A stretch of 64,000 bases of DNA from Pelodera strongyloides. Its lineage: Eukaryota; Nematoda; Chromadorea; Rhabditida; Rhabditidae. The translations under genes were made by a program, and so were the position numbers. The notes below the pieces were generated by a model. It was not told the origin of the DNA, searched no databases, and was given only the letters and a program-made list of their open reading frames with translations. The DNA is taken from contig JAANDG010000018.1 in the NCBI GenBank assembly GCA_036852015.1, forward strand, positions 186,001 through 250,000, in the 5' to 3' direction. The number at the start of each line of letters is the position of its first letter. Positions within the stretch are counted from its first letter, which is position 1. This document shows, piece after piece, positions 25,282 through 36,958 of this stretch.

Positions 25282-26478
25282 TGTCAATATATCAGTATGC
25301 TCACAGGGCTCCAGTAAATAACAATTGCAACAACCTATCTAAAAACAATATGTTCGCTCTCACTTTTCTGCTAAATTTGTAAAAATTGTCACTTAGGCAT
25401 GAAACATAAAATAAACGGATTATCTATTGTATATAGCCGTTAAGTAGTGAATATATTGAAAAACAAGGGAGTCAGATAGAGAACAATGCGGATTGAAAGA
25501 ATCCTAGGTGTAAAGAGGGAGGACATGGCACATGTGTAGAACATTACAACACATCAGTTCCTCCAGCAAGATTTCGACATTCATTAAGTTTTCAATAATC
25601 TAGTGATTACACGGGATTTATTCCTTTATAGTCATATTCATAGCCTTTGCGATCTTTTGCGTATAATAGTTCTTTATAACTTAAATCCGAAAGACATCAT
25701 TTGCTTTATTAATGTTACATGTTGAGAGGTTATTTTGAACATCATCCACACCAATTGAGCAATATAGGTATAAATCTTTATTAACCACGGTGCCAAAAAA
25801 GAAGTCAATAATGTACATTTATTACACCTGATTGTGTAAACTTACCCGTTGTTACAAATTATGACGGTGCTCTGGATTCTTACATTTCGGGCTAATGTGT
25901 AATTAAACGTGTTTTACATAGTCTGTTAAAGTAAAAATCCGGAACACTAAGAAAGGAAAACGAGAAATTTAAAACATGAGCATAATGGATAAAATATTAA
26001 ATAGCATAAGTGACAAACGACAACTGTTACAAGATGTGGAAGTGCTTGCGAAAGTAAATTTTCTCGTATAACTTCAACAGGACAACTCTAACATGATATA
26101 GTTTAGCATTTGTCGTGTGCCACGGAAGTGCAATATAAGTTTTTGATTCAATAACACAGCAACTCAAACAAGTACCGGGAGGCAAAGCATAATAACGATA
26201 TTAAGATACGTACGTGCCTTACTGGGGAAATACGACCATACCCTGTGGAAGAAAAGCTCTCGTTACGTGTGAAAGCGTGCGAACATGTGTTTCTACACTA
26301 TAATGTTCATGGATTTATATGATTGCTTAAATATTCTTAGCCGTTCACAAAATAATTGAAGTAAATAAAAGCTATATCCGCGCGTGTTTATTCAATTTTG
26401 CAAGTAAGCATGCATACTGGTGATAAGACTACTGAACAGGAAGTGCGATTCTTTCTTTTACCCCTCAATAGGCTACAG
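25282..26478. other. Intergenic stretch
   Basis: AT-rich DNA between the start of the unknown membrane-protein gene and the 3' end of the MIG-13 gene. I see no exon. A reverse-strand AATAAA at 26387-26392, about 87 bases past the MIG-13 stop, is a likely polyadenylation signal. Confidence 0.5.
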
Positions 26479-29159
26479 TTAACACATGGTGCCAGGATCT
26501 CCCTGGACACAAGCGTATTCACCGTGTGATCCGTGATTGTAATCCAGACGCATTCTTCCGATTTCTCTGAAACAACACCCGAATTGAAGGAAGATATTCC
26601 GAAAAGGTTCTATAAAAACATCCACTTGCGCAGCCATACACCCAATTACCTCCAGACTACGATAGCCGAAAGGGGGTCACACTCTCTTGTATGGGCACAT
26701 TTTTTCTTGGCTATTATTACCATAACTTTCTTCAGCTTCGTATTACTTACGGAACATAGACATTGGGCCTGGTTTGTTGCTGATTTTGGGGCCTGGGTAG
26801 TGGAAGTTTTGGAGGACTAGGAGGCTGAAAGGCAGGTGGATATGGTGTCTGACGAGGGCGTGGGGCACAACCGCGAAGGTCTGAAAATATTACATGGAAG
26901 CATGTTTCTGGTTATTATTCAAGTGGACTTCTCTCCACTCGCTAAATGGATGTAGCTACTAAGACGACTGCTCCCCCTTCTCTTTGGGACATTAACTAGT
27001 ATTATGTGGGGAACACCGTCTTCATCTACATCCGCATCCTATGACATAACCCCGCCTGAAGGTCAACCTGTGTGACGCAATCTGCGATTGCTTTGAGCAA
27101 GAAGTCACCGATAGAAAGACCCGAAAATCGGAAACAACAAGACACGAGCATCATTGCCTTCCGCTAAGTATAAACAACCTCGCACTGTCTAGTCACTAGT
27201 TTATGGAACAGCCTCAACTCATTTATGTAATTTTCCCCTGCTTCAAAACATTCAAAGCAACGGTACCTTGAGCTTCAGCGCATTGTTCTTTTCCTTTGAC
27301 AGTTTCTGTATGTGATGATGTGGAGCAGAATCTACAACACGAGCACACCATAAAGCAGCAGCAGACTACTGCTAGAACTGCCACTGCGGATAGTAGAAGG
27401 ACCGAGAGGCCGGAGATCGTCGACAAAGGGTCCAAATCGAGATCTACAAAATATTGTATTACACAAAATCTTTCGAGCCTAATATAGCACATACAAGCAT
27501 ATAAAGAACGACAAAGTATGTTTAGACTAGTTAAAGATGGCAAAACGAACTTTCACATTTTGCTTCTGCTTGTCTGTATGCCTTTAGGTCTGATCCATCT
27601 CGACAGTCGGCCATTCTGTTGCATGCCAATGCGATTGGAAGACATTCTTCACTACCACATGCGAACTCTGTGCCTTCTTTGCATGGGACTGAAAGCTTGT
27701 CATGTAAAACTTCTTATAGCCGCTGCTTTAGACCTACTGCCTGAGCAATGATGTGACTTGTCACTCTCTGATACTTATGGGTATTCTCGTATATTTTTGA
27801 AATAAATGTCGTTTACCGAAGGACTATTTGACATAAATGGCAGATTTGAACCAACCGCTCTTCTGCTCCCTGAATGCGTTCCATGTAATTCGGAATCCCT
27901 TTCCCTTCTGCTGTTTTCCAAGAAGGGCATCCGTGTGCCACCATAGAGTCAGTGCATTCATTGAAGAAACTGCTATCTCCTGAGTTCCATTGAGGCGCCC
28001 ACAGAACTGACCTATATAAACGACATTAATTGGACACTAGTTGCACTAACTTGCTTTGAAACACTTCAGCAAAGAGCGCGCATAAAATACAGTCAATGCA
28101 AGGCCCCGATTATCCTAATGTCCCGATTATCCTTTATTTTGCTCAAAGTATCATTCATGATTTTCCTTACCAATGATTGCCCCTGGTGTAGCGTAGTCGT
28201 CAGTTGAGTATTGATATGTAGTTGGGTCAACTGCTGTTTCGTGCTATAATACATATCGTTTAATTATCCAGTTCTTGTTCAAGAAGGTTCCACGACTTCG
28301 CAACACTAAATGTGATATGAACAATCCAATCATCGAACAACTTACATCAAACACGTGAAGTGTATCCTTGTCACATGTTGCCATTCCATGTCCGAGGATA
28401 TCAAAGTCGATCACTCTATACGTAAATTATCAAATTATCATTAGCTCTTTCTCATTACCCTCAAGACCTATTTTGCGGAATTGTCTATTCCGGAACTAAA
28501 AAAAACTGTGGCAATGACTGATAAGCAAGATAAACGTTTCAAGAAGCATTCTTCTATTTATGGGTCTCCTTAGAAAAATACCAGAGCAATTTCAATGATT
28601 AATGTTGAATATTGGAAAACGACGACGTTCAGAGCATTGGAAGAACATTCGCTTCTCAGCAAGACCTACCGAAGTCGGACTTTGTATCCGAGAGGTGCAG
28701 TGATAATGACAAAGCAGTTTTTGGATGTATTGTACGGTTGAACCCCATATTCAGCATGCGAGTAGATCATTCCGGAAAGACCTGTAATGTACACTGATAT
28801 AAGAATTCAGTCAATTCAGTCACAATTAATGTAAAAATCTGTAAACAAAAATTAAATGAACAAGGAAAGTATATACCAGTGATCTTCCTTTCCAGTCTCG
28901 TGCGGCAGATATTGTCTGTACCGTGTCCATCGATAAAACCTAAAATATTAATTAATAACTTTTCAAAAATGTTCTACAGCTTGTCACAACCTTGGGCATG
29001 CAGGCATTTCAGAATACCCCTTGATTCATCCTCTGGTTTCATGCACATGAAATGCGATCAATAAACTACATCATAAAACTTACTAATTGAGGGTTCTTGA
29101 GCGGAAACAGCGGTCGCGCTCTGGTAGATGATTGATAGAATAAATAGACACGGTAACAT
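26479..29159 (-). CDS. mig-13: MIG-13-like CUB/LDL-receptor-A transmembrane protein
   Basis: MIG-13 of Caenorhabditis elegans is a neuronal transmembrane guidance protein that drives anterior migration of neuroblasts. Ten exons join in phase: 29159-29084, 28939-28877, 28781-28670, 28415-28346, 28243-28171, 28011-27856, 27688-27551, 27443-27267, 26880-26751, 26566-26479, giving 360 residues, close to the worm protein's reported 362. Order: signal peptide (1 to about 20), one CUB domain (about 26-180), one LDL-receptor class A module with six cysteines (C186, C194, C199, C206, C212, C228), membrane segment (about 238-262) followed by a cysteine-rich inner border, then a proline-rich cytoplasmic tail (289-331) and a short C-terminus. 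The calcium-site motif reads DCRDGSDL where DGSDE is usual, so the final acidic ligand is replaced. The donors at 27856 and 27551 are weak. A TTTCAG three bases before the ATG suggests trans-splicing. Confidence 0.88.
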
Positions 29160-29169
29160 TACCTGAAAA
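29160..29169 (-). promoter_or_regulatory. Candidate spliced-leader acceptor of the mig-13 gene
   Basis: On the minus strand TTTTCAG and three bases directly precede the start codon at 29159-29157. This is the arrangement expected where a trans-spliced leader is added. Confidence 0.4.
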
Positions 29170-32100
29170 TGATTTTAAAAGAATTGAGAATTTCAATCTT
29201 AAGCAATCTGATTGTTTAACGCAAAAAAAGGATATCGGCTCTACTTCTACAGAGGCATTTTATGACTGTCAATAATTAAGCGTATCCATTTTTGGCACAA
29301 GTATGGATTTTAAGAAAGAAAGACATGGCTGGAATGCACATTAGAACAATGAGCGATAACAGGCGATCGGCCTCTTGTTTGAATATTCATAAGATTGGCA
29401 CTTTCCGAGAAGTTTTCGGCATTTTGACACGCGGACGAATACATAATGTGTATTTTCAAGGGACTTCTCCACGAATATGTAGCCATGTGGAGTTTTCAAG
29501 TAGTAGATGAAGTACACTAACAGATAAGCCATTAAACTTATTAGCCTTGTTGTTAGTCTTAAAAAAGCTGAGCAATTAAGCCGGCTGCGGAAGCCGCCTA
29601 CCCTCTACAATTTAACAAAAACATCTCTAACAGTTGATGGGGGACATAAATAACCCAAAACTCTCGCCCTCTCTTTCTCAGGGCATCATTTGTCTTCTTA
29701 AGTATCTTTGAACAAAACAAATTGTATCGGGATTAGGTTTGTGACACCCAAGTAAAGAGCCACATTCATCACAAAGATGGAGTGTTGGTAAAACGGGGAA
29801 CATTCGTGTACTCCATTTACTACACTATCTAACACTTATTTGTTTTATGCGAAAACTACTCAGAGCGAAGAAAAAAAGGAAAGTATTGGAAAAAGGGGAG
29901 TTCTTTCTTTTTACTATAATATGATCATAGCGAACCACCATCGGACCCTTTCCCAAAAAAGACCAGCTAGGTTGGGATTTAATTTACAGCACGTGAGTTG
30001 TGGTTTTGACTAATATAAAGAAAGAAACCTGCTAATGGTAAGCTTCATGCTCGAAGATGTTATATATGAGGTAGAGATGGTAGGCGGGCCCAAGCACAGG
30101 CTGTACTACCATGTTAACGAAGAAGTAAAGTTTCCATAATGTTTTCAAAACGACTCAACTGAATTTTCGCGCAGCTGCGTTACAAACAAATATACCACAC
30201 ACGTGCAACTTGTGTGTTCCTTTTCAGCACAGATGTTTTTGCAATTTTATCGAGAAAAATAATTTTCTTTGCCCTGAAAAATGCGCAGCTGCGTGGAAAA
30301 CTGGGTGAAATTAAATAATTATTTGTTTTTATTCGTCTAAGAAGTGTTCCGTCTTTATTTAAGGAACTCCTAAGGTGCCAGGTGTTTCCATGCACTTGTT
30401 ATTTGAAGTTTCTAATAATCTAATTATATCTTAAGTGGTGCAGCTGAGTGGTTCGGTAGTAGGGTTGGCAGCGGTCTGCACTCAGCCCCATGGGTTTAGT
30501 ATGTAACCAATTCCAAAAGCAGCGCAAATAACACATGTTAATTCCACACCGTTGTTTGTGGACTGTGCTGAACAACAAATTAGACCTCCCCTCTTTGTTA
30601 CTAATATGAAAACGATACAAGAAACTAATGAGGAAAAAATAATAGTTGTAAAATGTCTCCTCCTTTTTTGCAAGTGATTTATGACCGTATGATAATGAAA
30701 AAGCAGACAGAAAGCAGCCTATAAAAAGACGGAATTCAGGGAAAAATACGTTAAATAATGGAGTGAAAAGGAAAAAAATATTCAATCCTTCGAGCAAATG
30801 GGCAATAATGTTCAAAAGATGTTGTATGGCCACTAGCCGAAAAGTTAGTCGACACCTTTCCTTTCACTTGCTGTTAATGAAATTCTCCTTCTTTTTCATT
30901 TCTAATGCTTTTCCACTGAGTTTCTTACTGTTTTCTATCAGTCCACAATAGAACAGCAGTGAGTGTGAAGTGTAGTAAGCGAAAATAAATCATAAACATA
31001 CAAAAGATCAATAAAAATTTACGAGGTGCTAAATTAACGGGTGCCGAAAGGCGGCGGCCGGCTGATAGGAAGTTTCTGATGGAAGCGCTGTTATCAGTTA
31101 TCACTCAATCATTGAGTGAAATAAGGACTTATGCACTAACGCTGAAGAATTTAAATAACTATATATAAGGAGGAAACAGTGTGTTTGAATTAGTGAGTTT
31201 TGTATACGTCTTGTGAGGGCGTGTTCACATGTCTACTCCACAGTGTTGCGTCAATACCTTAATCCATGGGCCTATTCAATTCTAACTGCAAAAGTGCCTG
31301 TGGTAGGTGGCCGTTAAGTGTGTGACAGACACATTCCCATACAGTAATTGACAAGTGGAATTAGCGAATGACAAAAGGATTACAGCATCACCGTTTACAG
31401 TCTATTCAGTTAGATGGTAATGTTATGTTTTTATATGAAGTACCTTACCGTAGCTAGTTCCATAATGTTACCTGTGTTACAAGGTTACGGTAGATAGTTA
31501 AATTTCGAGCTGAATGTGATTGTATTGATAGTTAGCGAAACATTAAGAGATGAATCTTGAAACGTTAATGATCTCGCGTCAGTACACAGGAGAGAGTATG
31601 AATCTATAGCTTCACATTGTCAGTATGGTTCTATTCTGACAGATGCATATCGTCTTATTCCCTTTCAGTGTCGGGATGAGGCGAGCTTGAGGGTCAGTGG
31701 ACATGCAAAAGGGGCATTAGAGAGAGGCGAGGGAAGACGGATCATTTTGTGACAGATACTAAGATGGATAGAGAGAAAGAGAGACATCCTAGAAATATAG
31801 AATACAGAAAACGAATATACAATACTGGGATTGATGGAGTGCGTAAATTCAGGGAGGTGTTTTTTCCGCGCCACCGTTACCCGGTAAAATACAGCACCTG
31901 GATGAAACGGGCAGGAATCACCTATGACAGTCGTTTACATGTGGATGATTAACACAATGCAGCAAACATTTCATACCAATTACGATCAGTATAGCATAAG
32001 TGCGTTGGATTAAGCTGTGATGTGAAACACTTTTAATATTCTGTGATGGTGGTCGTGAGCGGTGTGATACAAAGGCATTAGAATGAGGCCATCATCAGTT

Positions 32101-33389
32101 CGGCACTGCTCTCGTATATGCCAAGGACAGTTGGGATCAGACGCGGGCCGGCGCCCACTCCATATTTGCATACAAACCAGCGATATTGACAAGTTTTGAC
32201 GAGCTTTAGCCTTTCAAGTGGGGGAATAAGGGAGGTCGTCGAGGGAAGTATGCTGCATAGAAACACTTTTAACATTCCAAGTCATGAGACAGTAATTTTC
32301 AAAAAATGCACTGCAGAATCCATGCGGGCAATTTTTTTTGCAGAACAACAAGAAAGTATCTAATCGAAATAAAGAGGGGTACTGCTGCCTACCGTGAGGA
32401 ACGTGATTTAGTAGCGCGATGGTGAATGTGCAGAAACTCCAGCTCCAAGGGCATAATCACTAAGTGAGGAGCATTTCCGTGAAGTCTAATAAGCTGAGCG
32501 GTCAATATACCAATTATGGGGGTCAATAGCTATGGGATAAGAGTTTGGGCAAACATCGTCTTATGCAAATATGAGAGGGTAATAACCATATGATGGTGTC
32601 TGAATATTATTGCTTTGCACATTGCTGGTTGACAATCGTCGACCATGGGATCAATGTTGGATTGTGGGATCAATGTTGGAATCAAAAAGAAGCAACATAA
32701 AAAATGCTGTTTTTTGGAAATTTGCTCCGATTAACAATCATGAAAAGATGTTTTCGGAGAAAACGGTAATTATAAAACGATCAGTGTTACAAATAAATCA
32801 TTTTCTACTCGCGGCGACGTTCGATTTTGAATGATGGACTATGAAGTCGAGAGCCGCGCAGCTGTTTTCGTCCCAATGCAAATTTGTGTCGCTTATGCCA
32901 CTGTGATTTATCAAAGGTCTGGCCACTGTGGACAGCAGACGTGCTCCCCAATTGACAACTTGAGCACATTATACGACCAGTTTATGATGCGCTCACAAAA
33001 TTGAACAGATCACTTTTGTGGCCCAAAGTCACAAACAGACGGTCGAACTTGTCATGAGTAAATATACTAACGAGTGGGTGTTCCCGTAATAATTATTATT
33101 ATTGACAAGAGAAATATAGAAAAAATTTTTCATCATTCAGAGCAATGTCAAATGTAGAACACTACGAATCAAGATCTACATGGTGCGCTATGGTTTCCAA
33201 AACAGTAAGGTATACTGCACTCAATGCAAGTCTCAAGCATGTAAAAAAACGTTGCAACTAACAAAGGTTGGCAACAATGTGCGCGTGAATACTTGGTCGT
33301 CTAATTCTCTTGGGTCATTTTTCATTTCCAACAATCGTAATGTTTCTTTTGGAGAGCTTGTCTCAATCAGGTGTCGTGCCTAGTTGCCT
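29170..33389. other. Gene-poor stretch upstream of mig-13
   Basis: I find no supportable gene. A segment at about 30434-30500 looks like the 5' half of a tRNA (A-box-like GCAGCTGAGTGGTT) without a matching B box. Frames near 31749-31952 (plus) and 32078-32275 (minus) are open but show no family signature or convincing splice sites. Regulatory DNA of mig-13 may lie here. Confidence 0.4.
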
Positions 33390-33510
33390 TCATAAATCCC
33401 CCTTTTCTATGTTGTGAGCGTGCTTATCGTCCGATGATCTACACGTCTGAATCTGTGAGTCGTCATCATCGATCACCGACACCCCTTCCTCCTTTCTCCC
33501 AGGAGAGTGC
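33390..33510 (-). CDS. Possible terminal exon of an unrecognised gene
   Basis: After a TACCTTAG acceptor, a minus-strand frame runs 40 codons to a TGA. The product is hydrophilic, with an IDDDDSQIQ acidic run and histidines near the end, like a cytoplasmic tail. It could be the last exon of the gene whose inner exons lie at 41668-42201, but no connecting exons were proved. Confidence 0.3.
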
Positions 33511-34448
33511 CTAAGGTAAGCAACGAACCAACGAACCAAACAATGGGCAATGAATGAACTATGACAGCTATATATAAACAATCTGAAAAGACGGATACTG
33601 CAAAATGTTGCTGGGGATTGAGTAAAGTTATGCCGAAAACGCACTAAAAGAATACAAGCACCAACTTTTGCACACTCTTGTGAGAGATTGCAAGATGGAG
33701 CCTTACGACTGTTTAAGGTAGAAATGTGCAACTAGCCATTTTTGCGAAAAAATTCCGAACATAGCAAGCACTAAATTTTATTTCTACAATAGCTCAGCCT
33801 AATAGTTCAGAATTGAAACAGAATAATTTTTTTTAGAAAAATGGCAACATTTTTGAATGGCTCGCGTTCAATTGCTCGACTTAAGAAAAGAAGAACATAT
33901 GTGTTTCTAAGAGTTCGCGACGGGTCTTTCGCTTGAAACGACGCAATTTTTCATTGCCGCTGCCTGCGGAAGATTTAGCGTGCAAAAACAACGTTTCTTC
34001 ACAAAGACTCCATCAATTCGCCATACTTTCTTTGAACTTATCATACATTGGACTTTAACATTGATACATTTAGACCAATATCAATATCTACACATTCCGA
34101 AAAGGATATCTCGAATTTTGAGCTCGTTACATACCTTACAGTTTTTTTTTTGTCGAAAACGAATGCCAGTATAACTACTCCACTCCAAGATGAATCATGA
34201 GGAATATGGTGGCAATTCGGGCAATTAGTCGCGCTAGATTGCATTTCGTGCGGTAGCCAAAGCGGTAATAAATTAAGAGGCGCGGCGCTCACAACGGGCA
34301 AGTCAGCACAGTGGTAATAATGAAGGAATCGCGTGGATATGGCAATTGACGACGACTGACTGACTGTAACACATGCGACAACAAGGAAAGTGTTTACGGA
34401 CACTAATTATAGACGAACCAAATTTGGAACAAGGGGGAAATGATGTCC

Positions 34449-34624
34449 TTAAAGCGATATAACGGTCGGTTTTTGAAACATATCTCAGAAAACTGACCTC
34501 CATGCGTCATTTGCAAATGAATATAATTAGACTAAAAAACGCGCATCATCGCCCTTCTTTGCACACCACAAAAGAATATCGCGCCCAACATATGTTTCAA
34601 AAACCGGCTGCTATACCGCTTTAG
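34449..34624. mobile_element. Short TTAA-flanked inverted-repeat element (MITE)
   Basis: About 176 bases bounded by TTAA at the left and TTAG at the right. The ends are inverted copies over about 34 bases: AAAGCGATATAACGGTCGG on the left, and its near-complement CCGGCTGCTATACCGCT on the right. The first 25 bases resemble the end of the element at 39635-39962. Non-autonomous, no coding capacity; TTAA targets suggest a piggyBac-type mover. Confidence 0.7.
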
Positions 34625-36706
34625 AGGTTTGTCAGCAAGTTTCAAATATGAAAAAAAAAACAAAGACCTGCGAATATAGTTGCAATTGCCTCATAAATTC
34701 ACAGGAGGGATCAGCTGGCTGATAAACAACACACATTACACGGAGGATTACGAACGGATCGTTGATAGAGCATCAGTCAGTATAGATCATTGAAGTGAAG
34801 CAAAGAAAATGAAAACACCGACATTACGATTAATTGCAAAATCGGCGGCTGAGACCAAATCCCCGATTGATAAAACTGATTTATACAGCGATCTGGGGCA
34901 CTGCACTATGCATATTCCACACCAAGGAAACTCAACGCAAACAACGCAAATAAATCTTAGAACGGATACATGCTCTTTATCACAACATTACATCTGAATG
35001 CTGAGATTTAAAGGTATGTAAAGTGAAACTCAAATAATTATAAACAAAGACACGCAGTTTTGTGTAAAATTAAACAAAGTTTGATCGCCTATATAGATAA
35101 TGTTTAAAAAGAACGGAAGTGATGCTTGATTGAACGACATGGATCGAAAATAATGTCCCAGGAAGGAAAGATTGTGTAATAAACTAGCTTATTTGTTTAG
35201 TATATACTGGAGAACGAGATTGAAGAGAACACTGTTCCCATAAACATCTGGGTTATCACGACCACTTGCGCAATATTTGCAAATCGAAGGTCTGGCGCAA
35301 TGTGCATGCAAATTTGTAAATATATCATAATAAATCATAAAATAGATTATCATAGATAAGTGCAGCAACAGTCTCGCACGCACGCAAAAGATAGAAATCA
35401 GATCTAATGATCGATTTACATAGAAAGTGACAGCATCCAGCGATTTTGAGGGATAACCCCGATAAAATCTGAGAATAGAATATTCCTTTCTTCTATCATG
35501 CTACCAGATATCGTGGTTTACTTCTGAAGATTTTCATTTTATCTTCGAAAACAGCAGTATGTCCTGCTTCATCGGATATCTATCGTGAGCGACAAACATA
35601 AACCGAAAGTGAATAATGCAGTCAATTCACATGACCGAAATCATGGTTTAATTTCGATGTATCATTGTATGCTAGCTTTTCAATAAACACCGTGAATCAA
35701 TAAAGCAAACTCAGAATGATTGAATTTTCATCTTCGTCTAGGTGCAGCTGTGTCATAGCACGGTCAAATGAAAAAGAAATGAACGAAACCTAATGGTAAG
35801 TGAGATGAGTGACATCATAAGTATAGCAATCTTGTAAGCAAATATGCACAAGATATAGAACTGTGACATTTCAATTCACTGCCTCGACACTCGAAAAGTA
35901 ATAAATGGTGTCACGTTAACGAGCCGTTACACCTAGAGGGAATCTATTCTGCGCTGATTGTAAATAATATGCAAATTTTGTTATCATAACCGCTATGACA
36001 AATAGTCAAGGTCACGTGCATGGTGGTTGATAAGAATCACACTAAAATTGTGGGGCTGTTTCTAATCTTTGCCTCATTACCAAATTGCCTAATTTCAATT
36101 AAAAAGAAACATATGTGCCATAAAGTTGCATATCTTCACCGTGAATTCCATCCCTAACCATGTAAGGAAATAGATTGCCAGTTGTTTTAGCGCTGAAGTC
36201 AATAGAGATTAATCATTGGAATTAAATAATGCTGTAACTCCATATCCAATTTTATACCGGCAAATTTATTTACAAAATAAGCCACATGATGCACAAAGCT
36301 ATCACACACATCGCTTAGGTATGTACATATCCAGTATATTAAAATATAAGCGCTTAGATATTTAACGTAAAGTGATATCCATTGGTCAAGGAACCGTAAG
36401 AAAATGAACATCTCTTCGTGCTGAAAAATATTTTTTTTTTAGACGCTACATGTATATATGTTTGAGAGTTTGAGTTGATAAGTGAGCAGGAGCGCTGTTT
36501 TCTCTGGGAGGGAGAATATTCATCTGTAGGGAGTGATGCTCCCCAGGGAGTTCCCGTTTATACTCGATAGGGACAGATGGAGTGGGAGAGGCAGCCTATT
36601 GTCACTTTCAGCAATTGACATCCCCAGTGGAAAGAACTGAAGACATCGTTGGATGGGTACTGTATGTGTGTATGTATTCCACATTGAACAAAAAATTTTA
36701 TGACTT

Positions 36707-36958
36707 CTAAATCGTTATGCTGTATTTATTGCGCGATCTCTCTCGTGTTTGCATAATCAAAGACTCTTCATCTTTAATTTGAAAATCGTTTAATCTTATT
36801 ATTAGACTGGGAGGACGAGAGTGTGGGTACACCTTGTGGGCATAATATCTTTGAGAATCGCCTGGTATGAAGAGACGTTGAGGGGAAGTAGAAACTGTCG
36901 ACGAATGGAAGAGTTGGATTGCCGAACTGATGATGTGTAGTTTCGATGGTTCTTTCAT
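36707..36958 (-). CDS. Possible exon, unrecognised
   Basis: A minus-strand frame of 83 codons with a soluble, charged product (for example RLNDFQIKDEESLIMQTRER) stands out from the background by composition. It ends at a TAG. No clear acceptor or family match was found, so it may be chance. Confidence 0.2.
   Translation of the reverse strand: MKEPSKLHIISSAIQLFHSSTVSTSPQRLFIPGDSQRYYAHKVYPHSRPPSLIIRLNDFQIKDEESLIMQTRERSRNKYSITI

Noticed and set aside
30066..30115. let-7-like seed TGAGGTAG followed by a short hairpin
   Set aside because: Only the first eight bases match the let-7 family, the rest diverges, and the local fold has just about seven continuous pairs with large bulges.
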